DNA from: Gordonia namibiensis NBRC 108229
GTDB taxonomy: Bacteria; Actinomycetota; Actinomycetes; Mycobacteriales; Mycobacteriaceae
DNA length: 64,000 nucleotides
Direction: 5' to 3'
NCBI RefSeq assembly: GCF_000298235.1
Contig: NZ_BAHE01000022.1
Coordinates: 62,001-126,000 of the forward strand
The position numbers and the translations under genes were made by a program. Under the pieces are notes generated by a model. The model saw only the letters and a list, made by a program, of their open reading frames with translations. It made no database searches and was not told where the DNA came from. Of this stretch, positions 44,056 to 52,297 are shown piece by piece; position 1 is the stretch's first letter, and each line of letters begins with the position of its first letter.

Positions 44056-45621
44056 GTGACGCTCACCGACACCTCGACCGAACCGCTGTCCGCGCGACCA
44101 CGTTTCGCGCGGTCCGCCCTGTTGACCGTGGTGTTCGTCTGCGCCGCCTGCGGTCTCGTGTACGAGTTGGCGCTGGTGTCGCTGGGTTCCTTCCTGATCG
44201 GCAACACCGCGACGCAGGCGTCGATCGTCCTCGCGGTGATGGTGTTCGCGATGGGTGTCGGATCCCTCGCCGCGAAACCGCTCCAACCGCACTCGGTGGC
44301 CGCATTCGCGGTCATCGAGTTGCTGCTCGCCCTCCTCGGCGGACTGTCGGTGATGGCCCTCTACGCCGCCTTCGCCTACCTGGAGCTGTACACGCCGGCG
44401 CTCATCGTGGTGGCCTTCGTCCTCGGCGTCCTGATCGGGGCCGAGATCCCGTTGTTGATGGTGCTGCTGCAACGGATTCGACGCCAGGAGCCGGGCGCGG
44501 CGGTCGCGGACATGTTCGCCGTCGACTACATCGGCGCGCTGATCGGCGGTCTCTGCTTCCCTTTCCTGTTGCTGCCGTTGTTCGGTCAGCTGCGCGGGGC
44601 GCTCGTGGTCGGACTCGTCAACGCGGCCGCGGGTTGCTTCCTGGTGTTGGTCATCTTCCGGAAGTCGTTGGGCCGCGGCCAACTCGCCCTGCTGTCCGCC
44701 GGGGCGCTGGCGGTGGTCGCGGCTCTCGTGGCCGGCCTGATGCTGTCCGCCCGGTTCGAGGTGACCGCCCGGCAGGCCCTCTACCGCGACCCGATCGTGG
44801 CCGCCGCCCGCAGCGCCTACCAGGACATCGTGATCACCGAGAGGTCCACCGGCGCAGGCCCGGACATCCGCCTCTTCCTGAACGGCGACCTCCAGTTCTC
44901 CTCGATCGACGAGCACCGGTATCACGAGGCACTCGTCCATCCGGCGATGTCGGGTGACCGGTCCTCGGTGCTCGTGCTCGGTGGCGGCGACGGTCTGGCG
45001 CTGCGTGAGGTGCTCCGCTACCCGGATGCGCAGGACGTGACGCTCGTCGAACTCGACCCGGAGATGATCCGGCTGGCACGCACCGACTCCCGCCTGACCT
45101 CGCTCAACCAGGGGTCGATGACCGATAGTCGGGCCGAGGTGGTGACCGCCGACGCCTTCAGCTGGTTGCGGCAGACGAACCGCCGTTTCGACGTGATCAT
45201 CGTCGACATGCCCGATCCCGACGACTCCGCCACCGCCAAGTTGTACTCCACCGAGTTCTACGCACTCGTGCGCGCACACCTCGCAGCGCACGGCCGCGCC
45301 GTCGTGCAGGCAGGTTCGCCGTACTTCGCGCCGAAGTCGTTCTGGTGCATCGCCTCCACCATGAGGGAGGCCGGGCTCCCGGCCACCCCTTACCACGTCG
45401 ACGTCCCGGCATTCGGCGACTGGGGTTTCCACCTCGCGGGTGCCGACGGGCCGATCAGCCCGACCGTCGACGCCCCCGGGCCGCTGCGGTTCCTGAGTGC
45501 GGAACAGCTCACCGCGGCGACCGTTTTCCCGCTCGACCGGCAACCACTCGACCTTCCCCCGTCGACCCTGATGGACCCGCGAATCCTGCGGTACGCGCAG
45601 GGCGAATGGGCCATCTACTGA
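44056..45621 (+). CDS. Membrane-anchored spermidine-synthase-like enzyme
   Basis: 521 residues, GTG start. The N-terminal 240 residues hold about seven membrane spans. The C-terminal spermidine synthase domain is intact in its main motifs: YQDIVITE, LFLNGDLQFSSIDEHRYHEALVHPAM, GGGDG at the SAM-type site (VLVLGGGDGLALREVL), VELDPEMIRLA, and VDMPDPDDSATAKLYSTEFY. This transmembrane SpeE family is annotated polyamine aminopropyltransferase, but natural substrates are unproven, and no AdoMet decarboxylase is nearby. Last gene of the DUF operon; an associated role in membrane or polyamine stress is inferred. Confidence 0.82.
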   Translation: MTLTDTSTEPLSARPRFARSALLTVVFVCAACGLVYELALVSLGSFLIGNTATQASIVLAVMVFAMGVGSLAAKPLQPHSVAAFAVIELLLALLGGLSVMALYAAFAYLELYTPALIVVAFVLGVLIGAEIPLLMVLLQRIRRQEPGAAVADMFAVDYIGALIGGLCFPFLLLPLFGQLRGALVVGLVNAAAGCFLVLVIFRKSLGRGQLALLSAGALAVVAALVAGLMLSARFEVTARQALYRDPIVAAARSAYQDIVITERSTGAGPDIRLFLNGDLQFSSIDEHRYHEALVHPAMSGDRSSVLVLGGGDGLALREVLRYPDAQDVTLVELDPEMIRLARTDSRLTSLNQGSMTDSRAEVVTADAFSWLRQTNRRFDVIIVDMPDPDDSATAKLYSTEFYALVRAHLAAHGRAVVQAGSPYFAPKSFWCIASTMREAGLPATPYHVDVPAFGDWGFHLAGADGPISPTVDAPGPLRFLSAEQLTAATVFPLDRQPLDLPPSTLMDPRILRYAQGEWAIY

Positions 45622-45745
45622 ACGAGTCCCGTCGCAGGAGTCGCGTATAGTCGCGCGCCCCAACACGATTCGCGACACCGGCCACACCGATGCACGGCGG
45701 CCGAACGCGCCGTCTCTGACCTGCGATGTCAACTAGGGTGACACC

Positions 45746-46936
45746 ATGTCGAGCGAAGTGGCCATCGTCGGGTCGATCCTGCTGCTGATCATGGTGCTCG
45801 GCCTCGTCGCGCTGGTCCGGACGCGGCGTCAGGTCACCACACCGACCGAACGCGCCGTGCACATGGCGCTGCACACCGCGTCTCTGGCGGCGCGATCGCT
45901 ACGCACCGGGCTCTCCGAGGAGTCGGCGGCCGAGGCACTCCCCCACCTGCGCACGCTGACCTCCGCCGAGGCCGTCGCCCTGTTCGACGACGAGCCGCGG
46001 CGCCTCGCCCACGAGCCGGACGACGACGAGATCTGGGACCCCGACATGCTGCACGAGGCCGCCAAGGCAGCGGCGTCGGCGACCGGTGACCAGCGACGTG
46101 TCCTGGTGTCCGACCCGTGCGGCGCGGAGTCGCCGGTACGGGCCCTCATCGCGCAGCCACTCGTCGCCAGCGACGTCAACGTCGGCGTTCTCGTCGTCGC
46201 CACGACCCGCCGTCCGGGGCCGGGCATGCTCGGCGCCGTCGCCGAGGTCGCCCGCTATGTGTCGAGCCAGATCGAGTTGGCCGAACTCGATGCCTCCCGC
46301 GCGCGCCTTGACCGTGCCGAGGTGCTCGCGCTCCGCGCGCAGATCAGTCCGCACTTCATCTACAACGCCCTCAACACGATCGCCTCGTTCGTCCGCACCG
46401 ACCCCGACCGTGCCCGCGAACTCGTCCTCGACTTCGCCGATTTCACGCGCTACTCGTTCCGCGCGAGCGGCGAGTACACCGTGCTGGCCGACGAGCTGCG
46501 CAACATCGACCGCTACCTCACCCTCGAACGGGCCCGCTTCGGCAACTCCCTCGACGTGAAGCTGCACGTCGCGCCGGAGGTCCTGAACGTCGTCGTACCG
46601 TTCCTCGCATTGCAACCGCTCGTGGAGAACGCGGTCCGGCACGGACTCGCGTCGAAGGGCGGCGGCACCATCATCATCACCGCGGCCGACGAGGGCACCG
46701 ACTGCGTCATCACCGTCGAGGACGACGGCGTCGGCATGGACCCCGAACTCCTGCGCAGCGGCGCACTCGACGCCCTCGACCACAGCGAGGGCGCTCACGT
46801 CGGGCTCACCAACGTCGACCATCGCCTCCGCGCGGCGTTCGGCAACGATTACGGGCTGGTGGTCGAGACCGCGGTGGGCGCCGGGACCAAGGTGGGCATG
46901 CGGGTGCCGAAGTTCCGGGCGGGTATCCGGGCGTGA
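45746..46936 (+). CDS. LytS-type sensor histidine kinase
   Basis: 396 residues, ATG; TAGGGT about eight bases upstream may be a leaderless -10. One N-terminal membrane span (residues 5-25), a GAF-like sensor region (residues about 40-170), then the LytS/YpdA kinase: HisKA_7TM-free phosphoacceptor in QISPHFIYNALNTIASF (His203), the N-box ENAVRHGL, and G-boxes DDGVGMD and GTKVGMRV. It lacks the multi-span LytS sensor, so the signal is sensed by the GAF domain or by its span. The cognate LytTR regulator is probably at 48836, across the pit operon. Confidence 0.87.
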   Translation: MSSEVAIVGSILLLIMVLGLVALVRTRRQVTTPTERAVHMALHTASLAARSLRTGLSEESAAEALPHLRTLTSAEAVALFDDEPRRLAHEPDDDEIWDPDMLHEAAKAAASATGDQRRVLVSDPCGAESPVRALIAQPLVASDVNVGVLVVATTRRPGPGMLGAVAEVARYVSSQIELAELDASRARLDRAEVLALRAQISPHFIYNALNTIASFVRTDPDRARELVLDFADFTRYSFRASGEYTVLADELRNIDRYLTLERARFGNSLDVKLHVAPEVLNVVVPFLALQPLVENAVRHGLASKGGGTIIITAADEGTDCVITVEDDGVGMDPELLRSGALDALDHSEGAHVGLTNVDHRLRAAFGNDYGLVVETAVGAGTKVGMRVPKFRAGIRA

Positions 46937-46939
46937 GAG

Positions 46940-47926
46940 CTAGAAGACCATCTTCGCGAGCAGGAACGTGGCAGCGGCGAAAGCGGCGGCCGCGGGGAAG
47001 GTGGTCACCCACGCGGCGGCCATGTTGCCGGCGGTGCCCCACCGGACGGCGCTGGTGCGCTTGGTCGAACCCACGCCCATGATCGCCGAGGAGATCACGT
47101 GGGTGGTCGAGATGGGTGCACCCAGGCCGGCCGAGGCGACGTAGAGCACCGAGGCGGCGGTGGCCTCGGCGGCGAAGCCCTGCGGCGGGTCGAGCTCGAT
47201 GATCTTGCGGCCGAGCGTGCGCATGATGCGCATGCCGCCGGTGGCCGTACCGACGGCCAGGACCACAGCCGTCAGCAGGAAGCACCACAGCGGGATCGAG
47301 TAGTCGTCCTGGTATCCGGCGACGACGAGTGCGAGCACCACGATGCCCATCGTCTTGGCCGCGTCCTGCATGCCGTGACCGAACGCCATCATCGCGGCCG
47401 AGACGGTCTGTGCGTGCCGGAAGCGCCGTCCGGTGATGGCCGGCGAGGCGTTGCGGAACAGCCACATGATCGCCAGCATCGCCGCGGCGCCCAGCACGAA
47501 GCCGGCGAGCGGCGAGAGCACCATCGGCAGCAGGATCTTCTCCACGACGCCGGCCCAGAGCACGGTGACCCCGGCGACCAGGGCCGCGCCCACCATGCCG
47601 CCGATCAGCGCGTGCGATGACGATGACGGCAGGCCGAACCACCAGGTGATGAGGTTCCAGGTGATGGCACCGACGAGGGCGCACCCGACGAGCATCAGCG
47701 CGTCCGGCCCCTCTTTGAGGTCGATGATGCCGGAGCCGACCGTGCTGGCCACCTTGGCGCCGAAGAAGGAACCGACCAGGTTGCCGACGGCGGCCATCGC
47801 CAGCGCCGCGCGGAGCGTCAGGGCGCGGGTCGACACCGAGGTCGCGATCGCGTTGGCAGAGTCGTGGAAACCGTTGGTGAACGTGAAGGCCATGGCAAGA
47901 CCGATCACCACGAGAAGTGCGAACAC
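46940..47926 (-). CDS. pit: PiT-family low-affinity phosphate permease
   Basis: 328 residues from the GTG at 47926. About ten membrane spans and both PD001131 repeats: TNGFHDSANAIATSVSTRALTLRAALAM near the N-terminus and STTHVISSAIMGVGSTKR at the C-terminus, with GLPSSSSHALIGGMVG in between. It co-transports inorganic phosphate with H+ or Na+. It follows the DUF47 gene with seven bases between, the standard DUF47-pit accessory pair. Its stop is 3 bases from the convergent kinase gene. Confidence 0.92.
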   Translation of the reverse strand: MFALLVVIGLAMAFTFTNGFHDSANAIATSVSTRALTLRAALAMAAVGNLVGSFFGAKVASTVGSGIIDLKEGPDALMLVGCALVGAITWNLITWWFGLPSSSSHALIGGMVGAALVAGVTVLWAGVVEKILLPMVLSPLAGFVLGAAAMLAIMWLFRNASPAITGRRFRHAQTVSAAMMAFGHGMQDAAKTMGIVVLALVVAGYQDDYSIPLWCFLLTAVVLAVGTATGGMRIMRTLGRKIIELDPPQGFAAEATAASVLYVASAGLGAPISTTHVISSAIMGVGSTKRTSAVRWGTAGNMAAAWVTTFPAAAAFAAATFLLAKMVF

Positions 47927-47933
47927 GGGTGTG

Positions 47934-48551
47934 TCACGACTCCTTGAGGACGATGGTCTCGACGATGTTGGCGACCTTCTCGAAGGAATCGGCCGCATCC
48001 TCGAGTTCGTCGGCGACGTCCTTGAGCTTCATCACGCTCAGCGCATCGAGGTGGCCGTCGAACAGGTAGGCCAGGAAGGTCCGGTAGGTGTGGTCGGCGC
48101 GGTTCTCGAGGGCGTTGATCTCGATCCAGTACCGTTCGAGATCCTTCATGCCGGCCAGCCGCGGCATCGCGTCGGCGGTCACGCTCGCCGAGGTGTCGAG
48201 GATCTCGATCATCTCGCGCAGGTGCTGCGGGAGCTCGGTGACGCCGTAGAGGGCCATGAGGTGGGTCGCTGCCTCGATGTGGTCCATGACATCGTCCAGG
48301 CTCGATCCGAGGACGTAGATGTCGGAGCGGTCGAACGGCGTGATGAAGCTCGAGTTGACCGTGCGGAACATCTCGTGGGTGATGCGGTCGCAGTCGTGTT
48401 CGAGGTCGACCATCCGGCGCGCGATTTCCTCGAAGTCCGGTTCGGGTTCCAATAGGCCGGTGAGGGTCTTGGTCCCCTCGGCCAGGCACTGGGCCGAGGA
48501 CGTGAACAACCCGTAGAAGAGATCGTTCTTGGGTTTGAACCGGGAGAACAC
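47934..48551 (-). CDS. DUF47 (PhoU-like) accessory protein of Pit
   Basis: 205 residues from the GTG at 48551, AGGAAG nine bases upstream. Long-helix PhoU-like fold without signal peptide: PKNDLFYGLFTSSAQCLAEGTKTLTGLLE, then DLEHDCDRITHEMFRTVNSSFITPFDRSDIYVL, with metal-ligand acidic residues, and VADELEDAADSFEKVANIVETIVLKES. It acts with Pit at the membrane, presumably to regulate uptake. Overlap-like spacing to pit shows coexpression. Confidence 0.88.
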   Translation of the reverse strand: MFSRFKPKNDLFYGLFTSSAQCLAEGTKTLTGLLEPEPDFEEIARRMVDLEHDCDRITHEMFRTVNSSFITPFDRSDIYVLGSSLDDVMDHIEAATHLMALYGVTELPQHLREMIEILDTSASVTADAMPRLAGMKDLERYWIEINALENRADHTYRTFLAYLFDGHLDALSVMKLKDVADELEDAADSFEKVANIVETIVLKES

Positions 48552-48772
48552 AGTGACTTTCTTCCTATCTTGCGTCCAACGCATCGAGGCGACGCTGTGC
48601 AGCGAATTCCTCGGTGAGTCCGTCTGACGTCGGGATGGTCGTGGACAGGGTATCGAGACAGCCGACGGGCACACCCACCCGACCGGACTTTTTGCCTGTG
48701 AATCAGCTGTCAAAGGAGACGGCCGGTTCCGGTCTGTGACGCGGCCCACGCGGTACGATCCTCATGTCCGTC

Positions 48773-48825
48773 GTCGCGCGTCAGCGCAGCGGTCGGCGGG
48801 AGTCGCGCGTCAGCGCAGCAGTCGG
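48773..48825 (+). repeat. Direct repeat upstream of the LytTR gene
   Basis: GTCGCGCGTCAGCGCAGC occurs at 48773-48790 and 48802-48819, period 29, with six following bases also shared apart from one mismatch. LytTR regulators bind direct repeats, so autoregulation is possible; a neutral duplication is the alternative. The rest of 48552-48835 shows no gene. Confidence 0.5.
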
Positions 48826-48835
48826 GAGGAGATGG

Positions 48836-49654
48836 ATGTCCGGGCTGGTGGTGCTCGCCGTCGACGACGAACCCCCTGCTCTCGACGAACTCCGCTACCT
48901 CCTGGACCGGCAGGAGGCCGTCACCGAGGTGTACGCCGCGACGGATGCGACCGGCGCCCTTCGCGAACTCAACTCCCGCCGGGTCGACGCGATCTTCCTC
49001 GACATCAACATGCCGGGCCTGTCCGGACTCGAACTCGCCGGCGTTCTCGCCAAGTACGCGCGGCCTCCCGCGATCGTCTTCGTCACCGCACACGAGGACA
49101 AGGCGGTCGACGCCTTCGAGGTCGGCGCCGTCGATTATCTGCTGAAGCCGCTCCGCGAGGAACGACTCGCCCAGGCGCTCGGCCGGGTCCGCGCCGGCCT
49201 CGACGCCCGTACCAAGCCCGCCGAGGGCAGTCCGACCCCGACGCCTCCGGGTGAGCCGCGAGCCGCCTCCGACGAGGTGATCCCGGTCGAGATGAGCGGG
49301 GTGACCTCGCTCGTCCGGCGTGATTCGATCTCGTGGGTCGAGGCCGTCGGCGACTACGCCCGACTCCATGCCGATTCCGGCGCCCACCTGGTCCGCATTC
49401 CGCTGTCGACCCTCGAGTCACGCTGGCAGGACAAGGGATTCGCCCGGGTTCACCGGTCCTATCTGGTGGCCCTGCCGATGGTCACCGGCCTGCGGACCAC
49501 CGGGGGCGGGACCGTCGTCAGCGTGCGCGCGAACGGGGCGTCGGAAGCGGTGGAGCTGCCCGTCAGCCGTCGTCAGGTCCGCGACCTGAAGGACCGGCTC
49601 ATCCGGGACCCGTTGCGCCAGTACCGTTCCCCCGCCGGTCGCGGCGATGTCTGA
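48836..49654 (+). CDS. LytTR-type response regulator
   Basis: 272 residues from the ATG at 48836 after GGGAGGAG; the longer upstream frame crosses the direct repeat and is unlikely. Receiver domain with phosphoacceptor Asp56 in IFLDINMPG, Asp10-Asp11 acidic pocket and Lys in LLKPL. After a Pro-rich linker comes the LytTR DNA-binding domain (residues about 165-265: GVTSLVRRDSISWVEAVGDYARLHADSG, then GFARVHRSYLVALPMVTGL). It overlaps the next small membrane protein gene by eight bases and heads the symporter operon, so it probably controls the symporters in response to a carboxylate sensed by the kinase at 45746. Confidence 0.88.
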   Translation: MSGLVVLAVDDEPPALDELRYLLDRQEAVTEVYAATDATGALRELNSRRVDAIFLDINMPGLSGLELAGVLAKYARPPAIVFVTAHEDKAVDAFEVGAVDYLLKPLREERLAQALGRVRAGLDARTKPAEGSPTPTPPGEPRAASDEVIPVEMSGVTSLVRRDSISWVEAVGDYARLHADSGAHLVRIPLSTLESRWQDKGFARVHRSYLVALPMVTGLRTTGGGTVVSVRANGASEAVELPVSRRQVRDLKDRLIRDPLRQYRSPAGRGDV

Positions 49655-50033
49655 GAATCCGCAACGCGAGCGCGTCGTTCTCGCCTCTCGGCGTGGCGCC
49701 CGGATGGTGCGCACCCGGGTGGAGGTCCAGGAACAGACCGAGGTCGGCGACGCGCTGGTGCGCGGCCTGATGCGCGCACAACTCGGGTTGGCGTTGCGTC
49801 TCGGCGGGAGTCTGCTCGTCGTCGTGGTGGCGATCCCGCTGCTCGCCGTGCTGCTCCCGAACGTGGCCGAGACGACCGTCTTCGGCATCCGGATCACCTG
49901 GCTCGTCCTCGGACTCCTCGCCTATCCGGTGCTGTACCTGACCGGGCTGTTGTACGTACGGCTGGCCGAACACGCCGAACGTGACTTCATGAGTCTCGTC
50001 GACGACGACGCCGGCGATCCGGGTGGGACGTGA
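49647..50033 (+). CDS. Small two-span membrane protein of the symporter operon
   Basis: 128 residues. An N-terminal basic, soluble part (RRGARMVRTRVEVQEQTEVGDALVRG) then two membrane spans near residues 50-75 and 83-105. It occupies the same place before a symporter as the DUF485 protein at 51938, and its topology is DUF485-like, but sequence similarity is weak by eye. Both ends are coupled: 8-base overlap with the regulator, 4-base overlap with the symporter. Confidence 0.75.
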   Translation: MSENPQRERVVLASRRGARMVRTRVEVQEQTEVGDALVRGLMRAQLGLALRLGGSLLVVVVAIPLLAVLLPNVAETTVFGIRITWLVLGLLAYPVLYLTGLLYVRLAEHAERDFMSLVDDDAGDPGGT

Positions 50034-51769
50034 GCGGCGTCGACGTGCTGACCGCCGTGGGGTTGTTCACCGCGGCCGTCGCCACCATCGTGGTCGGGGC
50101 CTGGGGCGGCCGGTTCTCCCGCACGACGTCGGATTTCCTGGTGGCCTCACGCGCCGTCGGGTCGCGATGGAACGCCGCTGCGGTGTCGGGCGAGTACCTG
50201 TCGGCGGCGTCGTTCCTCGGTGTCGCCGGACTCGTCGCGAAGTACGGCGCCGACGCGCTCTGGTACCCGGTCGGGTTCACCGCCGGATATCTCGGCCTAC
50301 TCCTGTTCGTCGCTGCACCACTGCGTCGTTCGGGCGCCTACACCGTGCCCGACTTCGCCGAGTTCCGGCTCTCCTCGACGGTCGTGCGAAAGACCGCGAT
50401 GGTGGTCGTGGTCGTGGTCTGCGTGCTGTACCTCATCCCCCAGTTCCAGGGCGCGGGACTCACGCTCAACATCCTGCTCGGCGCACCCGTCTGGACGGGC
50501 GTGGTCGGCGTCGGGCTGATCGTGATCGTGAACGTGGTCGGCGGCGGGATGCGGTCGATCACGTTCGTGCAGGCATTCCAGTACTGGCTCAAGCTGACCG
50601 CCATCGCGATTCCCACCCTCGTGCTGATCGGGGTGTTCGCGAACGATCCGGCGCGTGTCGGCGAACCCGCACCGCCGCGGGTCACGACCGCCACCACCGT
50701 CGACGTCACCACCGACGTCTCGGTGACCGTCGCCGAGACCAAGGGAGTACGTGTCACCGGCACGCTCGACGGTTCGCCGGTGGTCGACGCCCCGATCCCG
50801 TCCCCCGGTGGTCATGTCATCTCCGCCGACTCCGTCATCTTCCTCGACGCCGGCGCGGCCACCCCGGTCGTGGCGGGAGCCCCGGTCCACGGGTCGGACT
50901 GGGTGGCGCCCGGGGGCGGTCTCGGCGGGCGCCATCCGCTGTTCGGGGTGCTCTCCCTGATCCTCGCGACGTTCCTCGGCGTGATGGGTCTGCCGCACGT
51001 CCTCGTGCGCTTCTACACCAATCCGGACGGCCGCACGGCGCGTCGAACGGCGCTCGCCGCGATCGCACTGCTGTCGCTGTTCTACCTGTTCCCCGTCCTC
51101 CTCGGGGTGTTCGCGCGTCTCTACGTGCCCGAGCTGCTGATCACCGGTACATCCGACGCCGCGGTCCTCCTGCTGCCGAGCGCCGCCATCGGGGGCCTGG
51201 CCGGGCAGATCCTGGCCGCGCTGGTGGCGGCCGGCGCGATCGCAGCGTTCCTGGCCACGTCGTCGGGTCTCCTGGTGTCCGTGGCGGGGGCGCTGGCGAC
51301 CGATGTCTTCCGCGGACGCGTCCGCGACTTCCGTATCGCCGCGGTCATCGGCGGGGCCATCCCCATCGCGCTCTCGCTGGCGGCGGGATCACTGGAACTG
51401 TCCCGGACCGTCGGGCTGGTGTTCGCCGTCGCCGCGTCGACGCTGTGTCCTCTGCTCGTCCTCGGCATCTGGTGGCGGGGCCTGACGTCCGCCGGCGCGA
51501 TCGCCGGGCTGATCGTCGGCGGGGTGTCGTCGGGTTCGGCCACCTCCCTGGCGATCGCCGGGGTGATCGACGACGACGTGTTGGGCGGCTGGCCGGCCGC
51601 ACTGGTCGGTTATCCGGGCGCGGTCACCGTGCCGCTTGCCTTCGGCACGATGGTGCTGGTCAGCCTTGCGACCCGACGACGGCTGCCCGGCGATCTCGCC
51701 CGTACCTTCGCGCGGATGCACGTCCCCGAACGCGTCGGGATGGGCGTCGACCGGCTTCCCGGCGCCTGA
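50030..51769 (+). CDS. Sodium:solute symporter family protein (copy 1)
   Basis: 579 residues, GTG overlapping the previous stop. About 13 membrane spans; SSS motifs near GEYLSAASFLGVAGLVAKYGADALWYPVGF and MGLPHVLVRFYTNPDGR. An extracytoplasmic insertion of about 90 residues (about 215-305, Pro/Val/Asp-rich, with VTVAETKGVRVTGTLDG) lies between spans, absent from the second copy. Family transports acetate, pyruvate or other monocarboxylates with Na+. It is a paralogue of the symporter at 52294. Confidence 0.88.
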   Translation: MSGVDVLTAVGLFTAAVATIVVGAWGGRFSRTTSDFLVASRAVGSRWNAAAVSGEYLSAASFLGVAGLVAKYGADALWYPVGFTAGYLGLLLFVAAPLRRSGAYTVPDFAEFRLSSTVVRKTAMVVVVVVCVLYLIPQFQGAGLTLNILLGAPVWTGVVGVGLIVIVNVVGGGMRSITFVQAFQYWLKLTAIAIPTLVLIGVFANDPARVGEPAPPRVTTATTVDVTTDVSVTVAETKGVRVTGTLDGSPVVDAPIPSPGGHVISADSVIFLDAGAATPVVAGAPVHGSDWVAPGGGLGGRHPLFGVLSLILATFLGVMGLPHVLVRFYTNPDGRTARRTALAAIALLSLFYLFPVLLGVFARLYVPELLITGTSDAAVLLLPSAAIGGLAGQILAALVAAGAIAAFLATSSGLLVSVAGALATDVFRGRVRDFRIAAVIGGAIPIALSLAAGSLELSRTVGLVFAVAASTLCPLLVLGIWWRGLTSAGAIAGLIVGGVSSGSATSLAIAGVIDDDVLGGWPAALVGYPGAVTVPLAFGTMVLVSLATRRRLPGDLARTFARMHVPERVGMGVDRLPGA

Positions 51770-51937
51770 CCGTTCACCGTTCGTCGGATGTGATCGACCG
51801 CCCGTCGCACAGTCGACGACCTTCGGCGTGTGACCCACGACACCGATTGCGGTGTGATCTGCGCCTCAATCAGGCTGTTCCCCGAAGTGCCATCACAGCG
51901 GCCTCCGCCGCGTGGCCCCATCGACTTGGAGGACAGC

Positions 51938-52297
51938 GTGTCGAACATCGACCAACCAGCAGCGGCACCACCGCATGCGCCGTCGGGCGAACAGTTCATC
52001 GAGATGCAGAACAGCCCTCAGTTCCAGGAGCTGAAGGCGCGCCTGCGCAAGTTCATCTTCCCGATGACCGCGTTCTTCCTGATCTGGTACGCGATCTACG
52101 TGCTGCTCGGCGCCTTCGCGCATGACTTCATGGCAATCCAGGTGTGGGGCAACATCAACCTCGGCCTGATCCTCGGACTGCTCCAGTTCGTGACCACATT
52201 CGTCATCACCGGCCTGTACGTACGCTTCGCGAACCGCGAACTCGACCCGCGTGCCGAGGCCATCCGCAACGAGATGGAAGGCGGCCCGTCGCTGTGA
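51938..52297 (+). CDS. DUF485 membrane protein
   Basis: 119 residues from the GTG at 51938 with GGAGG five bases upstream. DUF485 family (YjcH-like): NSPQFQELKARLRKFIFPMTAFFLIWYAIYVLLGAF, then two spans and VWGNINLGLILGLLQFVTTFVITGLYVRFANRELD. Family members are partners of ActP-type acetate symporters. GTGA overlap with the next gene. Confidence 0.9.
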   Translation: MSNIDQPAAAPPHAPSGEQFIEMQNSPQFQELKARLRKFIFPMTAFFLIWYAIYVLLGAFAHDFMAIQVWGNINLGLILGLLQFVTTFVITGLYVRFANRELDPRAEAIRNEMEGGPSL

